From: Pseudomonadota bacterium
Lineage (GTDB): Bacteria; Pseudomonadota; Alphaproteobacteria; Rhizobiales; Xanthobacteraceae
Assembly (NCBI GenBank): GCA_023417665.1
Contig: JAEZFA010000245.1
Span: forward strand, 1 to 10,079
Reading direction: 5' to 3'
Length of the DNA: 10,079 nt
Below are positions 1 to 7,620 of the stretch, in pieces (the first letter of the stretch is position 1; every line of letters starts with the position of its first letter). The translations under genes and the position numbers were made by a program. The notes beneath the pieces were generated by a model. That model did not search any database, was not told the origin of the DNA, and saw nothing but the letters and a program-made list of their open reading frames with translations.

Positions 1-527
1 ATCTGGTAGCGCGGGAGGGGCTGCTCGCACTGACGGCCTCGCTGAACGAGAAGGTTCGCTTCGAGCGGACCTTCATGATCTCGGCGACCAAAGGCGACGG
101 GGTCGCAGACATCCGCGACTACTTCGCGGCAGCCATGCCCAAGGGGCCGTGGCTCTATCCCGAGGACGAGATTTCGGACGTGCCGATGCGGCTGATGGCG
201 GCCGAGATCACGCGCGAAAAGCTCTTCCTTCGGCTGCACGAGGAGCTACCCTACCAGTCGACGGTCGAAACCGATTCGTGGCAGGAGCTCAAAGACGGCT
301 CCGTCCGGATCGAGCAGACGATCTATGTCGAGCGCGACGGCCAGAAAAAGATCGTGCTCGGGCAGGGCGGGAAGATGGTGAAGTCCATCTCGATGGACGC
401 GCGTAAGGAAATCGCTTCCGAGATCGAGAAGAAAGTTCATCTCTTTCTTCATGTGAAAGTGCGTGAGGGCTGGGGAGACGATCCCGAGCGCTATCGGGGC
501 ATGGGGCTGGAGTTTCCGAGAGAATGA
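1..527 (+). CDS. era: GTPase Era, C-terminal part (5' end outside window)
   Basis: Era is a GTPase that binds the 3' end of 16S rRNA and helps mature the 30S subunit at the inner face of the membrane. The open frame enters from the left edge (first full codon at 3) and gives 174 residues before TGA at 525-527. Visible are the end of the G domain, with the G5-type motif SATKGDG at fragment residues 27-33, then the linker with the Era hallmark ITREKLFLRLHEELPY (about residues 69-84), and the KH RNA-binding domain with its GxxG loop (GQGG, about 120-123). The ending, which includes DPERYRGMGLEF, is typical of alphaproteobacterial Era. The Walker A and other GTP-binding motifs lie outside the window. 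The stop codon overlaps the start of the HIT gene (ATGA), indicating translational coupling. Identification is firm. Confidence 0.96.
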   Translation, partial: LVAREGLLALTASLNEKVRFERTFMISATKGDGVADIRDYFAAAMPKGPWLYPEDEISDVPMRLMAAEITREKLFLRLHEELPYQSTVETDSWQELKDGSVRIEQTIYVERDGQKKIVLGQGGKMVKSISMDARKEIASEIEKKVHLFLHVKVREGWGDDPERYRGMGLEFPRE

Positions 528-979
528 CGGCGGATCGCGTCAGCGGTGCTTCCTGCATATTTTGCCGGATCGTTGCCGGTGAAATTCCCGCGACGCGCGT
601 TTACGAGAACGAGCGCGTTCTCGCGTTCCTCGACATCCGCCCGATCCGCGACGGCCATGTTCAGATCGTCCCGAAGCGGCATTACGACTATTACGAGGAC
701 ATGCCGGCCGACCTCGCCGGCGAAATCGTTGCGCTCGGGCAGAAACTCGCGAAGGCAGCCAAGAAAATCTACGGCGTGAAGCGGGTCGGCTTCATGTTCA
801 CCGGCGGCGACGTGGCACACGCCCATGCGCATGTGGTGCCCATGGTGCGGGGGACGGATATCACCTCGCGCCGCTACATCGCCGAGGAAAATCTCACGTT
901 CCGCGATCTGGAATTGTCGGAGCCCGAGAAGCTGCAGGAGGTTGCGAGCCGGCTCAAGACCGCGCTCGCAGAATTCTGA
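524..979 (+). CDS. HIT (histidine triad) family protein
   Basis: This is a 151-residue protein of the histidine triad superfamily, whose members hydrolyse or transfer nucleotides (for example AMP from phosphoramidates or dinucleoside polyphosphates). The HxHxHxx active-site motif is HAHAHVV at residues 99-105; the last His (H103) would be the nucleophile. An N-terminal CxxC pair (C11, C14, in CIFCRIVAGEIPA) matches the zinc-binding form of Hint-like proteins, with H53 as a possible further ligand. The length is usual for the family. The ATG overlaps the era stop by 4 bp and the next gene, recO, begins 1 bp after its stop, so it is probably made with both. The real substrate cannot be told from sequence; HINT-like and Ap4A-hydrolase-like roles are both possible. 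A HIT gene between era and recO is not the arrangement I recall as usual for this locus. Confidence 0.93.
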   Translation: MTADRVSGASCIFCRIVAGEIPATRVYENERVLAFLDIRPIRDGHVQIVPKRHYDYYEDMPADLAGEIVALGQKLAKAAKKIYGVKRVGFMFTGGDVAHAHAHVVPMVRGTDITSRRYIAEENLTFRDLELSEPEKLQEVASRLKTALAEF

Positions 980-980
980 C

Positions 981-1706
981 ATGGAGTGGGCCGACGACGG
1001 CATTATTCTGGGTCTGCGCCGCCTTGGCGAAGGTCATGCCGTGGTCGAGCTGATGACGGCGGAGCACGGCCGCCATCTCGGTCTGGTTTACGGCGGCGGT
1101 TCGCGCAAACGCACGCCGACGCTTCAGCCGGGAAACAGCGTGCAGGCGCATTGGCGCGCACGGCTGGACGAACAGCTCGGCAATTTCACGCTGGAAGTCA
1201 CGCAGTCGCGTGCCGATCGCATGATGATTTCGGCGGGCGCGAGTTTCGGCTTGCAGACGATGGCATCGCTGTTGCGGCTGCTGCCGGAGCGCGATCCGCA
1301 TGGCGACCTGTTCGTGATGAGCGAATATATTCTCGACCGGCTCGAGAACTCGGAAGCCGCCTCGCTGATCGCGCGTTTCGAACTGCAACTGCTTGCCGAA
1401 CTCGGCTTCGGCCTCGACCTGAGCTGCTGCGCGGCGAGCGGCGTCACCGCCGATCTGGTTTATGTTTCACCGAAATCGGGCCGCGCCGTCAGCCGCGAGG
1501 CGGGAGCCGCGTGGCGGGACCGGTTGCTGCCGCTGCCGTCTTTTCTCCGTGAAGTCGAGATAAGCACGAGCCCGGCCGAGATCGCGGCTGCCTTTGCGCT
1601 CACCGGATATTTCCTGACCGTCCATGTGCTGGAACCGCGCGGAATGCAGCTGCCGGAAGCCAGAAACGCCTTCATTGCGGCTGCCGGACGCATTCGGGCC
1701 GCGTGA
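981..1706 (+). CDS. recO: DNA repair protein RecO
   Basis: RecO acts with RecF and RecR in the cytoplasm, helping RecA load onto SSB-coated single-stranded DNA during gap repair. The 241-residue product starts MEWADDGIILGLRRLGEGHA, which is the first strand region of the N-terminal OB fold (about residues 1-80). It continues as a helical C-terminal domain with the typical stretch LLAELGFGLDL (137-147) and VSPKSGRAVSREAG (162-175). It lacks the four-Cys zinc cluster of some RecO proteins; only C149 and C150 occur there. The ATG at 981 lies 1 bp after the HIT stop. The same frame is open further upstream to 825, but that part overlaps the HIT gene and does not look like RecO, so the later start was chosen. 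Confidence 0.95.
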   Translation: MEWADDGIILGLRRLGEGHAVVELMTAEHGRHLGLVYGGGSRKRTPTLQPGNSVQAHWRARLDEQLGNFTLEVTQSRADRMMISAGASFGLQTMASLLRLLPERDPHGDLFVMSEYILDRLENSEAASLIARFELQLLAELGFGLDLSCCAASGVTADLVYVSPKSGRAVSREAGAAWRDRLLPLPSFLREVEISTSPAEIAAAFALTGYFLTVHVLEPRGMQLPEARNAFIAAAGRIRAA

Positions 1707-1743
1707 GGTTGAACAGACTCCTGCGACTGAGTACCGCTAAGCC

Positions 1744-3999
1744 ATGACCAAGCGAATCGCGCCTCCCGGCCCCGGCGGCCGGGGCAATATCGAACCTGTC
1801 GAACTGAAAGAAGCGCTGGAAAAGCGCTACCTTTCCTATGCGCTCTCCACGATCATGGGGCGCGCCTTGCCGGATGCCCGGGACGGCCTGAAGCCGGTTC
1901 ACCGCCGCATCCTGCATGCCATGCGCCAGTTGCGGCTCGACCCCGGCACCTCGTTCAAGAAGTCGGCGCGCGTCGTCGGCGACGTGATCGGCAAATTCCA
2001 TCCGCATGGCGACCAGTCGGTCTATGACGCGCTGGTGCGGCTCGCACAGGATTTCGCGCAGCGCTATCCGCTGGTGGACGGGCAGGGCAACTTCGGCAAC
2101 GTGGACGGCGATAACGCGGCCGCCATGCGCTACACCGAAGCGCGGATGACGGATGTCGCCCGCCTGCTGCTCGAAGGCATCGACGAAGACGCCGTCGATA
2201 TGCGCCTTACCTATGACGGTGAGGAGCAGGAGCCGATCGTGCTGCCCGGCGCGTTTCCGAACCTGCTCGCGAACGGCTCGACCGGGATCGCGGTCGGCAT
2301 GGCGACATCCATTCCGCCGCACAACGCCGCCGAACTTTGCGACGCCGCGCTGCTGCTGATCGAAAAGCCGAAAGCGACCACGCGCGAACTGATGAAGTTC
2401 GTGAAGGGGCCGGACTTTCCGACCGGCGGCATCATCGTCGATGACAAGACGGCGATCCGCGAGGCCTACAACACCGGCCGCGGTTCGTTCCGGGTGCGCG
2501 CCAAGTGGAAGCAGGAAGACGCCGGCCGCGGCACCTGGGTCGCGGTGGTCACGGAGATTCCCTATTCGGTGCCGAAGTCGCGGCTGATCGAGAAGATCGC
2601 CGAGCTTTTGCAAGAAAAGAAGCTGCCGTTGCTTGCCGACATCCGGGACGAGTCGACTGAAGATGTCCGCATCGTACTGGAGCCGCGTTCGCGCGCGGTC
2701 GATCCGGTGTTGATGATGGAGCAGCTTTTCAAGCTGACCGAACTGGAGAGCCGTTTCCCGCTCAACATGAACGTGTTGATGGGCGGGATTACGCCGCGCG
2801 TGGTCGGCCTGCAGGAAGTGCTGCAGGAGTGGCTCGACCATCGCCGCACGGTGTTGTTGCGGCGCTCGAAGCATCGTCTCGGCAATATCGAGCATCGCAT
2901 CGAGGTGCTCGGCGGCTATCTGATCGCCTATCTGAACCTCGATGAAGTCATCAGGATCATCCGCACGCAGGACGAGCCCAAGCCCGTCCTGATGAAGCGC
3001 TTCAAGCTAACCGACGTGCAGGCGGACGCGATCCTCAACATGCGGCTGCGCAATTTGCGCAAGCTCGAGGAAATGGAAATCCGCGGCGAGCACGCGGACC
3101 TCAAGAAGGAAAAGGCCGAACTCGAAAAGCTGCTGAAATCCCCGGCCGGCCAGTGGAAGAAGATTTCCGACCAGATCAAGGAAGTGCGCGAGCTGTTCGG
3201 CCCGAAAACCGAGATCGGCAAGCGCCGCACCGGGTTCGAGGCGGCGGCCGAAATCGACGAAGCCGCGGTTGCGGAATCCATGCTGGTGCGCGAGCCGATC
3301 ACCGTGGTCGTCTCGGAGAAGGGCTGGATCCGCGCGCTGAAGGGCCATGCCGAGCAGGTGGACGACGTCCAATTCAAGGGTGACGACAGCCTGAAGCTCT
3401 CGTTCCATGCCGATACGACCTCAAAGCTGATGGTATTTGCGACCAACGGGCGCTTCTACACGCTCGATGCCGGCAAGCTGCCGGGCGGTCGCGGCCACGG
3501 CGAGCCGATCCGGCTCATGGTCGAGATCGAGGCCGGCCACGAGATTGTCGATGTGTTCGCATTTGCCGAAGGCGAAAAATATCTGGTCGCGTCCGAGACG
3601 GGCCGCGGCTTCATCCTGAAGATCGACGACGCGCTCGGCACGACGCGAAAGGGCAAGCAGGTGCTGAACGTGAAGGCGCCTGATAAAGCCGTCGCGATTG
3701 CGAAAGCGGGCGGCGACCAGGTTGCGGTCATCGGCGAGAACCGGAAGATGGTGATTTTCCCGGCGAAGGATTTGCCGGAAATGGGCCGCGGCGCGGGCGT
3801 GCGGTTGCAGCGCTACAAGGACGGCGGACTTTCGGACCTGAAGACCTTCAATCTCGACGAGGGGCTGACCTGGAAAGACAGCTCCGGGCGGCAGTTCTCG
3901 CTGACGCGAGGCGAGTTGCGCGACTGGCGCGGCAATCGAGCGGATGCCGGGCGTCTCGCGCCGAAGGGCTTCCCGAAGGCGAACCGCTTCAACGGGTGA
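1744..3999 (+). CDS. parC: DNA topoisomerase IV subunit A (ParC)
   Basis: ParC is the DNA-cleaving subunit of topoisomerase IV, which with ParE decatenates daughter chromosomes. The 751-residue protein is full length for the family. The N-terminal winged-helix/tower region carries ALPDARDGLKPVHRRIL (41-57), the quinolone-pocket helix around HPHGDQSVYD (86-95), and the catalytic R129-Y130 in AAMRYTEARM. A charged coiled-coil stretch follows (about 440-490), then a C-terminal beta-pinwheel (about 515-710). The canonical GyrA box (QRGGKG) is absent, which with the divergent C-terminal blades separates it from GyrA. The residue equivalent to Ser80 of E. coli ParC is Gln91, while the acidic partner is kept as Asp95. 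No strong Shine-Dalgarno sequence was seen before the ATG. The gene follows recO after 37 bp with no visible promoter or terminator, so it may be read from the same transcript. Its 3' end faces a minus-strand operon 18 bp away. Confidence 0.96.
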   Translation: MTKRIAPPGPGGRGNIEPVELKEALEKRYLSYALSTIMGRALPDARDGLKPVHRRILHAMRQLRLDPGTSFKKSARVVGDVIGKFHPHGDQSVYDALVRLAQDFAQRYPLVDGQGNFGNVDGDNAAAMRYTEARMTDVARLLLEGIDEDAVDMRLTYDGEEQEPIVLPGAFPNLLANGSTGIAVGMATSIPPHNAAELCDAALLLIEKPKATTRELMKFVKGPDFPTGGIIVDDKTAIREAYNTGRGSFRVRAKWKQEDAGRGTWVAVVTEIPYSVPKSRLIEKIAELLQEKKLPLLADIRDESTEDVRIVLEPRSRAVDPVLMMEQLFKLTELESRFPLNMNVLMGGITPRVVGLQEVLQEWLDHRRTVLLRRSKHRLGNIEHRIEVLGGYLIAYLNLDEVIRIIRTQDEPKPVLMKRFKLTDVQADAILNMRLRNLRKLEEMEIRGEHADLKKEKAELEKLLKSPAGQWKKISDQIKEVRELFGPKTEIGKRRTGFEAAAEIDEAAVAESMLVREPITVVVSEKGWIRALKGHAEQVDDVQFKGDDSLKLSFHADTTSKLMVFATNGRFYTLDAGKLPGGRGHGEPIRLMVEIEAGHEIVDVFAFAEGEKYLVASETGRGFILKIDDALGTTRKGKQVLNVKAPDKAVAIAKAGGDQVAVIGENRKMVIFPAKDLPEMGRGAGVRLQRYKDGGLSDLKTFNLDEGLTWKDSSGRQFSLTRGELRDWRGNRADAGRLAPKGFPKANRFNG

Positions 4000-4017
4000 C
4001 GCTGAAGTCGCCGGTGC

Positions 4018-4932
4018 TCAGGCGTTGCGCGGGCTGCCGCGCTTCGGGCCGGCGACCATGGCGATCAACTGGAAAATGCCGGCGACGACCGCGATGGTGC
4101 CGGCGGCGCCCAGCGAAATCTCGTAGCCGAACGCCAGCGGCAACAGCACGGCGATCGCGTAGCCGAGGATTCCGCTCGCCAGCGCAAAAGCGAGCGAGAG
4201 CAGCACCTGGGTCTTGAGATCGTCCGTCAGCATCCGCGCGGTAGCAGGCGGGCACACCATCATTGCGACAAGCAGGATCACGCCGGTTGCGGACAGCGAA
4301 ACGACCGCGGCGAGTGCTGCGAGTGCGACGACGATCGCGCCGATCCACTGCGGGGATATGCCCAGCGTGCGTGCGAACTCCGGATCGAAACTGACGACGC
4401 GAAGCTCCTTGAAGAACAGCACGACACAGACCGTGACGATCAGCAGTCCGAAGCCGAGGCGGCCAAGCTGCGGCGGCAGGCTTGCAAGTGCCGTCGTGTC
4501 GAACAGGCTCGACAGGCCGGTTGCCGCCGGCCAGATCGCGGTTTCGATGTTGCCGAACAGAATGTGATGCACGTCGAAACTCGTGCGGGCGACGCCGCTT
4601 CGCTCGAGCAACACGACGCCCAGCGCGAACATCGCGGTAAAGACCGCGCCGAGTGCCGCCGAAGGTTCGACGCCCGCCTGCCGCCGCAAGAACTCGACGA
4701 ATAATGCGGCAAACAGCGCCGCCGCGAATGCTCCGCTCAGCATGACCCAGGTTGCGGTGCTCGCCGCGATCATGAAGGCGATCACGATGCCGGGGAGTAC
4801 GACATGCCCCATGGCATCACCGAGCATGCTTTGCCGGGTCAGCACCAGAAAATTTCCGATCAGCGCGCAGACCAGTGCGGCAAGCGAGCCGACGGCGAGT
4901 GCCGGCAGGTCGATCTGGAGAAATGAGATCAC
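4018..4932 (-). CDS. Metal ABC transporter permease, second subunit (SitD/TroD-like, ABC-3 family)
   Basis: This is a 304-residue integral inner-membrane protein of the ABC-3 permease family, which moves Mn2+, Zn2+ or Fe2+ through the membrane with the adjacent ATPase and binding protein. Around eight hydrophobic segments are visible. Family motifs include GDAMGHVVLPGI (38-49) and the loop SFDPEFARTLG (181-191), likely to contact the ATPase and also present in the upstream permease as SFDTEYARAHG. CPPATARM (227-234) is another characteristic stretch. The start is taken as GTG at 4932-4930 because it overlaps the upstream permease stop by 4 bp (GTGA) and leads straight into the first membrane segment. 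The frame remains open far upstream, but that part lies over the first permease and has no membrane-protein character. It is the last gene of the operon; no terminator hairpin is seen in the 18 bp before parC. Substrate metal is not determined. Confidence 0.92.
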   Translation of the reverse strand: MISFLQIDLPALAVGSLAALVCALIGNFLVLTRQSMLGDAMGHVVLPGIVIAFMIAASTATWVMLSGAFAAALFAALFVEFLRRQAGVEPSAALGAVFTAMFALGVVLLERSGVARTSFDVHHILFGNIETAIWPAATGLSSLFDTTALASLPPQLGRLGFGLLIVTVCVVLFFKELRVVSFDPEFARTLGISPQWIGAIVVALAALAAVVSLSATGVILLVAMMVCPPATARMLTDDLKTQVLLSLAFALASGILGYAIAVLLPLAFGYEISLGAAGTIAVVAGIFQLIAMVAGPKRGSPRNA

Positions 4933-5849
4933 GGTGCGCGCCCCACGCGGCGGGCGCCGATCGCCCGCACGAACAGTCCACGCGCGGTGCCGAAGAACAC
5001 GCTGGCGAGCAGCACCGCGAAAGCGAACAGGACGATGACGGGGCCGGTCGGCGTATCCGGTTGCAAGGCGGAAATCGCCGCTCCGCCATAGGCGGAGGCC
5101 GCGCCAATAAAGGCGGAGATCAGGGCCATGCGCCCGGCATGATCGGTCCAGAAGCGCGCGGCAGCGGGCGGAATGATCAGCAGCGCCACGATGAGAACCA
5201 GCCCCACTACGCGCAGGCCGATCACGATGACCGCCAGCACCAGCGCAAGGACCAGAAGGTCGAGCAGGCGAACCGGAAAGCCGTGCGCGCGCGCATATTC
5301 GGTATCGAAGGAAACGAGCGTGAGCTCCTTGAAGAACGCCGCAACCACGCCGGCGGCAATAAATGAGAATGCGGCAAGTGTGATCGCCTCGCTGCGCAGC
5401 ATTCCGGCGGTTGCGCCGAGCAGATAAATGTCGAGGCCAGCCTGACCGCCGGTGCGTAGCGTCTGGATGATGGTGAGCAATACCACGCCAAGCGCGAAGA
5501 AGGTCGCGAGCACGCTGGCAATGGCGGTGTCTTCGTTCAGCCGCGTATGGGTGACGATCCACTGGATGGAAAGCGCCGAGAGGATTGCAGTTGCCGCGGC
5601 ACCTCCCAGCAGGAAGGGCAGGCTTCTTCCGGAGAAGCCCAGCGCGACTGCGGTGATGAAGCCGATCGCGACTCCGGGCAGCGTTGCGTGGGCAATGGCG
5701 TCGGCAACAAGCGCGCGCCGCCGCAGCATCGCGAATACGCCGACCGTGCCGGTCGCAGCACCCAGTGCTGCCGCGCCGAGCATGACGACCACGGTATTGT
5801 AGCCGGCCTGCAGCAGCAGTACGGCTGCGAGCGGCGGAAGCTCAGGCAT
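4929..5849 (-). CDS. Metal ABC transporter permease, first subunit (SitC/TroC-like, ABC-3 family)
   Basis: This 306-residue ABC-3 family permease is paralogous to the next gene and probably forms a heterodimer with it in the inner membrane. It has about eight hydrophobic segments. Shared motifs are ADAIAHATLPGVAIGF (49-64), the predicted ATPase-contact loop SFDTEYARAHG (180-190) and LIIPPAAARFWTD (224-236). The start is placed at ATG 5849-5847 (MPELPPLAAVLL), which overlaps the ATPase stop region by 8 bp. An in-frame ATG at 5885 would add 12 polar residues and a longer overlap, and was judged less likely. Neither start has a good Shine-Dalgarno, so translation probably depends on coupling to the ATPase gene. 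Two different permeases in one operon is the SitABCD/TroABCD/MntABCD pattern; ZnuABC has only one. Confidence 0.92.
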   Translation of the reverse strand: MPELPPLAAVLLLQAGYNTVVVMLGAAALGAATGTVGVFAMLRRRALVADAIAHATLPGVAIGFITAVALGFSGRSLPFLLGGAAATAILSALSIQWIVTHTRLNEDTAIASVLATFFALGVVLLTIIQTLRTGGQAGLDIYLLGATAGMLRSEAITLAAFSFIAAGVVAAFFKELTLVSFDTEYARAHGFPVRLLDLLVLALVLAVIVIGLRVVGLVLIVALLIIPPAAARFWTDHAGRMALISAFIGAASAYGGAAISALQPDTPTGPVIVLFAFAVLLASVFFGTARGLFVRAIGARRVGRAP

Positions 5850-6624
5850 GAGGTGAGGCAGCCTGCAGTGCGAGCGGAACGCCATAGGTGCGTGAGATGT
5901 TTTCCGGCGTGAACGCCGTCTGCACCGGGCCGCTCGCGATCACTTCGCGGTTGAGCAGCAGCACGTGATCGAAGATGTCGGGTACGCTCGAAAGATCGTG
6001 ATGGACGCAGATGACCAGCGCGCCGTCGTCGCGCAATTTGCGGAATACGCCGGTCATGACGCCTTCGGTCACGGCGTCGACGCCGGCGAAGGGTTCGTCG
6101 AGCAGAAACAGCTTCGCCTGTTGCGCCAGCGCGCGGGCCAGAAATACCCGTTGCTGCTGGCCGCCGGAGAGCGCGCCGATCTGGCGGTTCGCGAAATCTT
6201 CGAGGCGAACCGCTGCAAGAAACTCCCGTGCCTTTGCGCGGTCGGATGCGCGTACGGGCTTCAGCCAGCCGATGCGGCGATAAAAGCCCATGGCCACGAC
6301 ATCGGCCGCAGTCGCGGGGAAATCCCAGTCGACGCTCGCGCGTTGCGGGACATAAGCGAGCAGATCGCGCTGCTCGGAAACCGGCTTGCCGAAAATCTCC
6401 GCGCGACCCTCCGCCTTCGGCACGAGATCGAGAACGGCCTTGAGGAGCGTGGACTTGCCCGCGCCATTAGGACCAACGATCGCAACCAGGCCGCGCTCCG
6501 GCGCGTCCCAGTTCACGCCGGTGAGCGCGGGGCGTCCGCCGTAATGCACGGAAAGACCGTGCACCGAGAGAGGTGGAATCATCACCGGCGACGATACGCG
6601 CTCCGATGGCGAGGGCGCCAGCAT
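5842..6624 (-). CDS. Metal ABC transporter ATP-binding protein (SitB/TroB/ZnuC-like)
   Basis: This is the cytoplasmic ATPase that powers the metal importer. All nucleotide-binding motifs are intact in the 260-residue product: Walker A GPNGAGKST (51-59), Q-loop Q94 in YVPQR, signature LSGGQ (152-156), Walker B LFLLDEP (172-178) and the switch histidine H209 in VHHDL. The sequence YVPQRASVDWDFPATAADVV (91-110) is typical of the Mn/Zn/Fe ABC ATPase subfamily. The start at 6624 is supported by GGGAG five bases upstream. A second ATG at residue 15 (6582) lies closer to the usual N-terminus of the family, so the first 14 residues could be non-native. The start is 1 bp after the stop of the binding-protein gene, and the end overlaps the first permease by 8 bp. 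Confidence 0.94.
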   Translation of the reverse strand: MLAPSPSERVSSPVMIPPLSVHGLSVHYGGRPALTGVNWDAPERGLVAIVGPNGAGKSTLLKAVLDLVPKAEGRAEIFGKPVSEQRDLLAYVPQRASVDWDFPATAADVVAMGFYRRIGWLKPVRASDRAKAREFLAAVRLEDFANRQIGALSGGQQQRVFLARALAQQAKLFLLDEPFAGVDAVTEGVMTGVFRKLRDDGALVICVHHDLSSVPDIFDHVLLLNREVIASGPVQTAFTPENISRTYGVPLALQAASPHA

Positions 6625-6625
6625 T

Positions 6626-7588
6626 TCAGCTCCCGGCTTTCAGCTTGCCATTGAGGCCCCGCGGCGGCGTCTGACCGCCGAGCGCGCGGGAAATCGTGGT
6701 GACGTTGTGATCGAGCATGCCGATCAGCGTGCCTTCGTAGCTGCCGGGCGCTCCCAGCGCGTCGGAATAAAGCTCGCCGCCGACGGCAATCTGGTGGCCG
6801 CGGGCGCGGGCACCTTCCACCAATGCGCGAACGTTCCGCTCGGGCACCGAGCTCTCGACAAAGACGGCGCGAATTTTTTTGGCGACGAGCAGGGAGACGA
6901 GTTCTTCGATGCGCTTCAGCCCGGCTTCGCTTTCCGTCGAAAGGCCCTGAATGCCTTCGACCTCGAAGCCGTAGGCACGGCCGAAATAGCGGAACGCGTC
7001 GTGGGCGGTGACGAGTACGCGCGAGCTTTCCGGCACGCTTGCCAGCACGCGCCGCGAATAATCGTCGAGGCGCTGCATCTCGGCGAGGTAGGCTTTGGCT
7101 CCGGCTTCGAACGCCGGCTTGCCGGCAGGATCGCGTGCGATCAGCGCGTCGCGTACCGTTTCGATCACGACGGACCAGAGTTTCGGGTCCATCCAGACAT
7201 GCGGATCCTTGCGGTCCTTGTAGTCCTCGTCCGCGAGCAGGCGATCCTGCGGGATGCGCTCGGCCGCGAACAGCACGCTACGCGAAGCGGCAAGCGACTT
7301 GAGCGTCTGTTCCAGTTGCGCTTCGAGGTGAAGTCCGTTCGCGACGATCAGGTCGGCGCCGCTCAGGCGGGCGATGTCGGCGCGGGTGGGGCGGTAGGTA
7401 TGGGGATCGACGCCTTCGCCGAGCAGGCTCGTTACCTCGACCCGGTCACCGCCGATGGCGCGGACCGCATCCGCCAGCATGGAAACAGTGGCAACGACCT
7501 TCAATGGTTTCTGTTGGGCGATGGCCGCGGCCGGCGAGCCGAGCGCAAGAACCGCACTGAACAGTGCCAGGACCAGACGGCGATTCAC
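6626..7588 (-). CDS. Metal ABC transporter periplasmic substrate-binding protein (cluster A-I, SitA/TroA/ZnuA-like)
   Basis: This is a 320-residue periplasmic protein that captures a divalent metal and delivers it to the permease pair. Residues 1-24 form a Sec signal peptide (MNRR, a hydrophobic core, then AIA before Q25), with no lipobox Cys. The expected metal ligands are visible: H63 in DPHTY, H130 in DPHVW, H196 in TAHDAF and D276 in YSDALG. This His-His-His-Asp set is the one known from TroA; the Mn proteins PsaA and MntC have Glu in place of the third His. The His/acidic-rich loop of ZnuA is missing: the region between the first two ligands has only H87 and a short charged stretch (DEDYKDRKD, 120-128). 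The start is GTG at 7588 with AGGAAGG a few bases before it. It is the first gene of the operon. Mn, Zn or Fe are all possible substrates. Confidence 0.93.
   Translation of the reverse strand: MNRRLVLALFSAVLALGSPAAAIAQQKPLKVVATVSMLADAVRAIGGDRVEVTSLLGEGVDPHTYRPTRADIARLSGADLIVANGLHLEAQLEQTLKSLAASRSVLFAAERIPQDRLLADEDYKDRKDPHVWMDPKLWSVVIETVRDALIARDPAGKPAFEAGAKAYLAEMQRLDDYSRRVLASVPESSRVLVTAHDAFRYFGRAYGFEVEGIQGLSTESEAGLKRIEELVSLLVAKKIRAVFVESSVPERNVRALVEGARARGHQIAVGGELYSDALGAPGSYEGTLIGMLDHNVTTISRALGGQTPPRGLNGKLKAGS
6630..6634 (-). promoter_or_regulatory. Ribosome binding site of the ABC ATPase gene
   Basis: GGGAG on the minus strand lies five bases before the ATG at 6624. It sits within the end of the binding-protein gene and favours that ATG over the in-frame ATG at 6582, whose upstream sequence is a poorer match. 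Confidence 0.55.
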
Positions 7589-7592
7589 GGAA

Positions 7593-7599
7593 CCTTCCT
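7593..7599 (-). promoter_or_regulatory. Ribosome binding site of the metal-binding protein gene
   Basis: AGGAAGG on the minus strand lies four bases before GTG 7588-7586. It is a good Shine-Dalgarno and decides the GTG as start. Confidence 0.65.
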
Positions 7600-7603
7600 G
7601 CTA

Positions 7604-7620
7604 TTGCGAGTGACTTGCAA
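7604..7620. promoter_or_regulatory. Palindromic operator, promoter-proximal copy
   Basis: TTGCGAGTGACTTGCAA is a 17-bp palindrome with a single mismatched base pair around a central base. It lies just downstream of the predicted -10 of the metal-transport operon and would cover the transcription start. It shares 14 of 17 bases with the second copy at 7655-7671 in the same orientation. The symmetric layout resembles sites of Fur-superfamily regulators (Fur/Mur/Zur), but the identity of the regulator is inference; MntR or another dimeric repressor is possible. Confidence 0.6.

Noticed and set aside
825..980. Longer recO starting at 825
   Set aside because: The additional residues overlap the HIT gene in another frame and are Arg/Ser-rich; RecO homology begins at MEWADDGIIL, 981.
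1707..1743. Possible promoter between recO and parC
   Set aside because: The 37 bp show no credible -35/-10 pair and no hairpin; continued transcription from the era operon is simpler.
1672..2895. Long open frame (407 codons) on the minus strand opposite recO/parC
   Set aside because: It lies antisense to the clearly real parC, has a His/Arg-rich composition with no domain, and is the usual mirror frame of a GC-rich gene.
4933..5562. Upstream extension of the second permease frame to 5562
   Set aside because: This part overlaps the first permease gene, is rich in Arg/His with no membrane segments, and the GTG at 4932 with a 4-bp overlap is a natural start.
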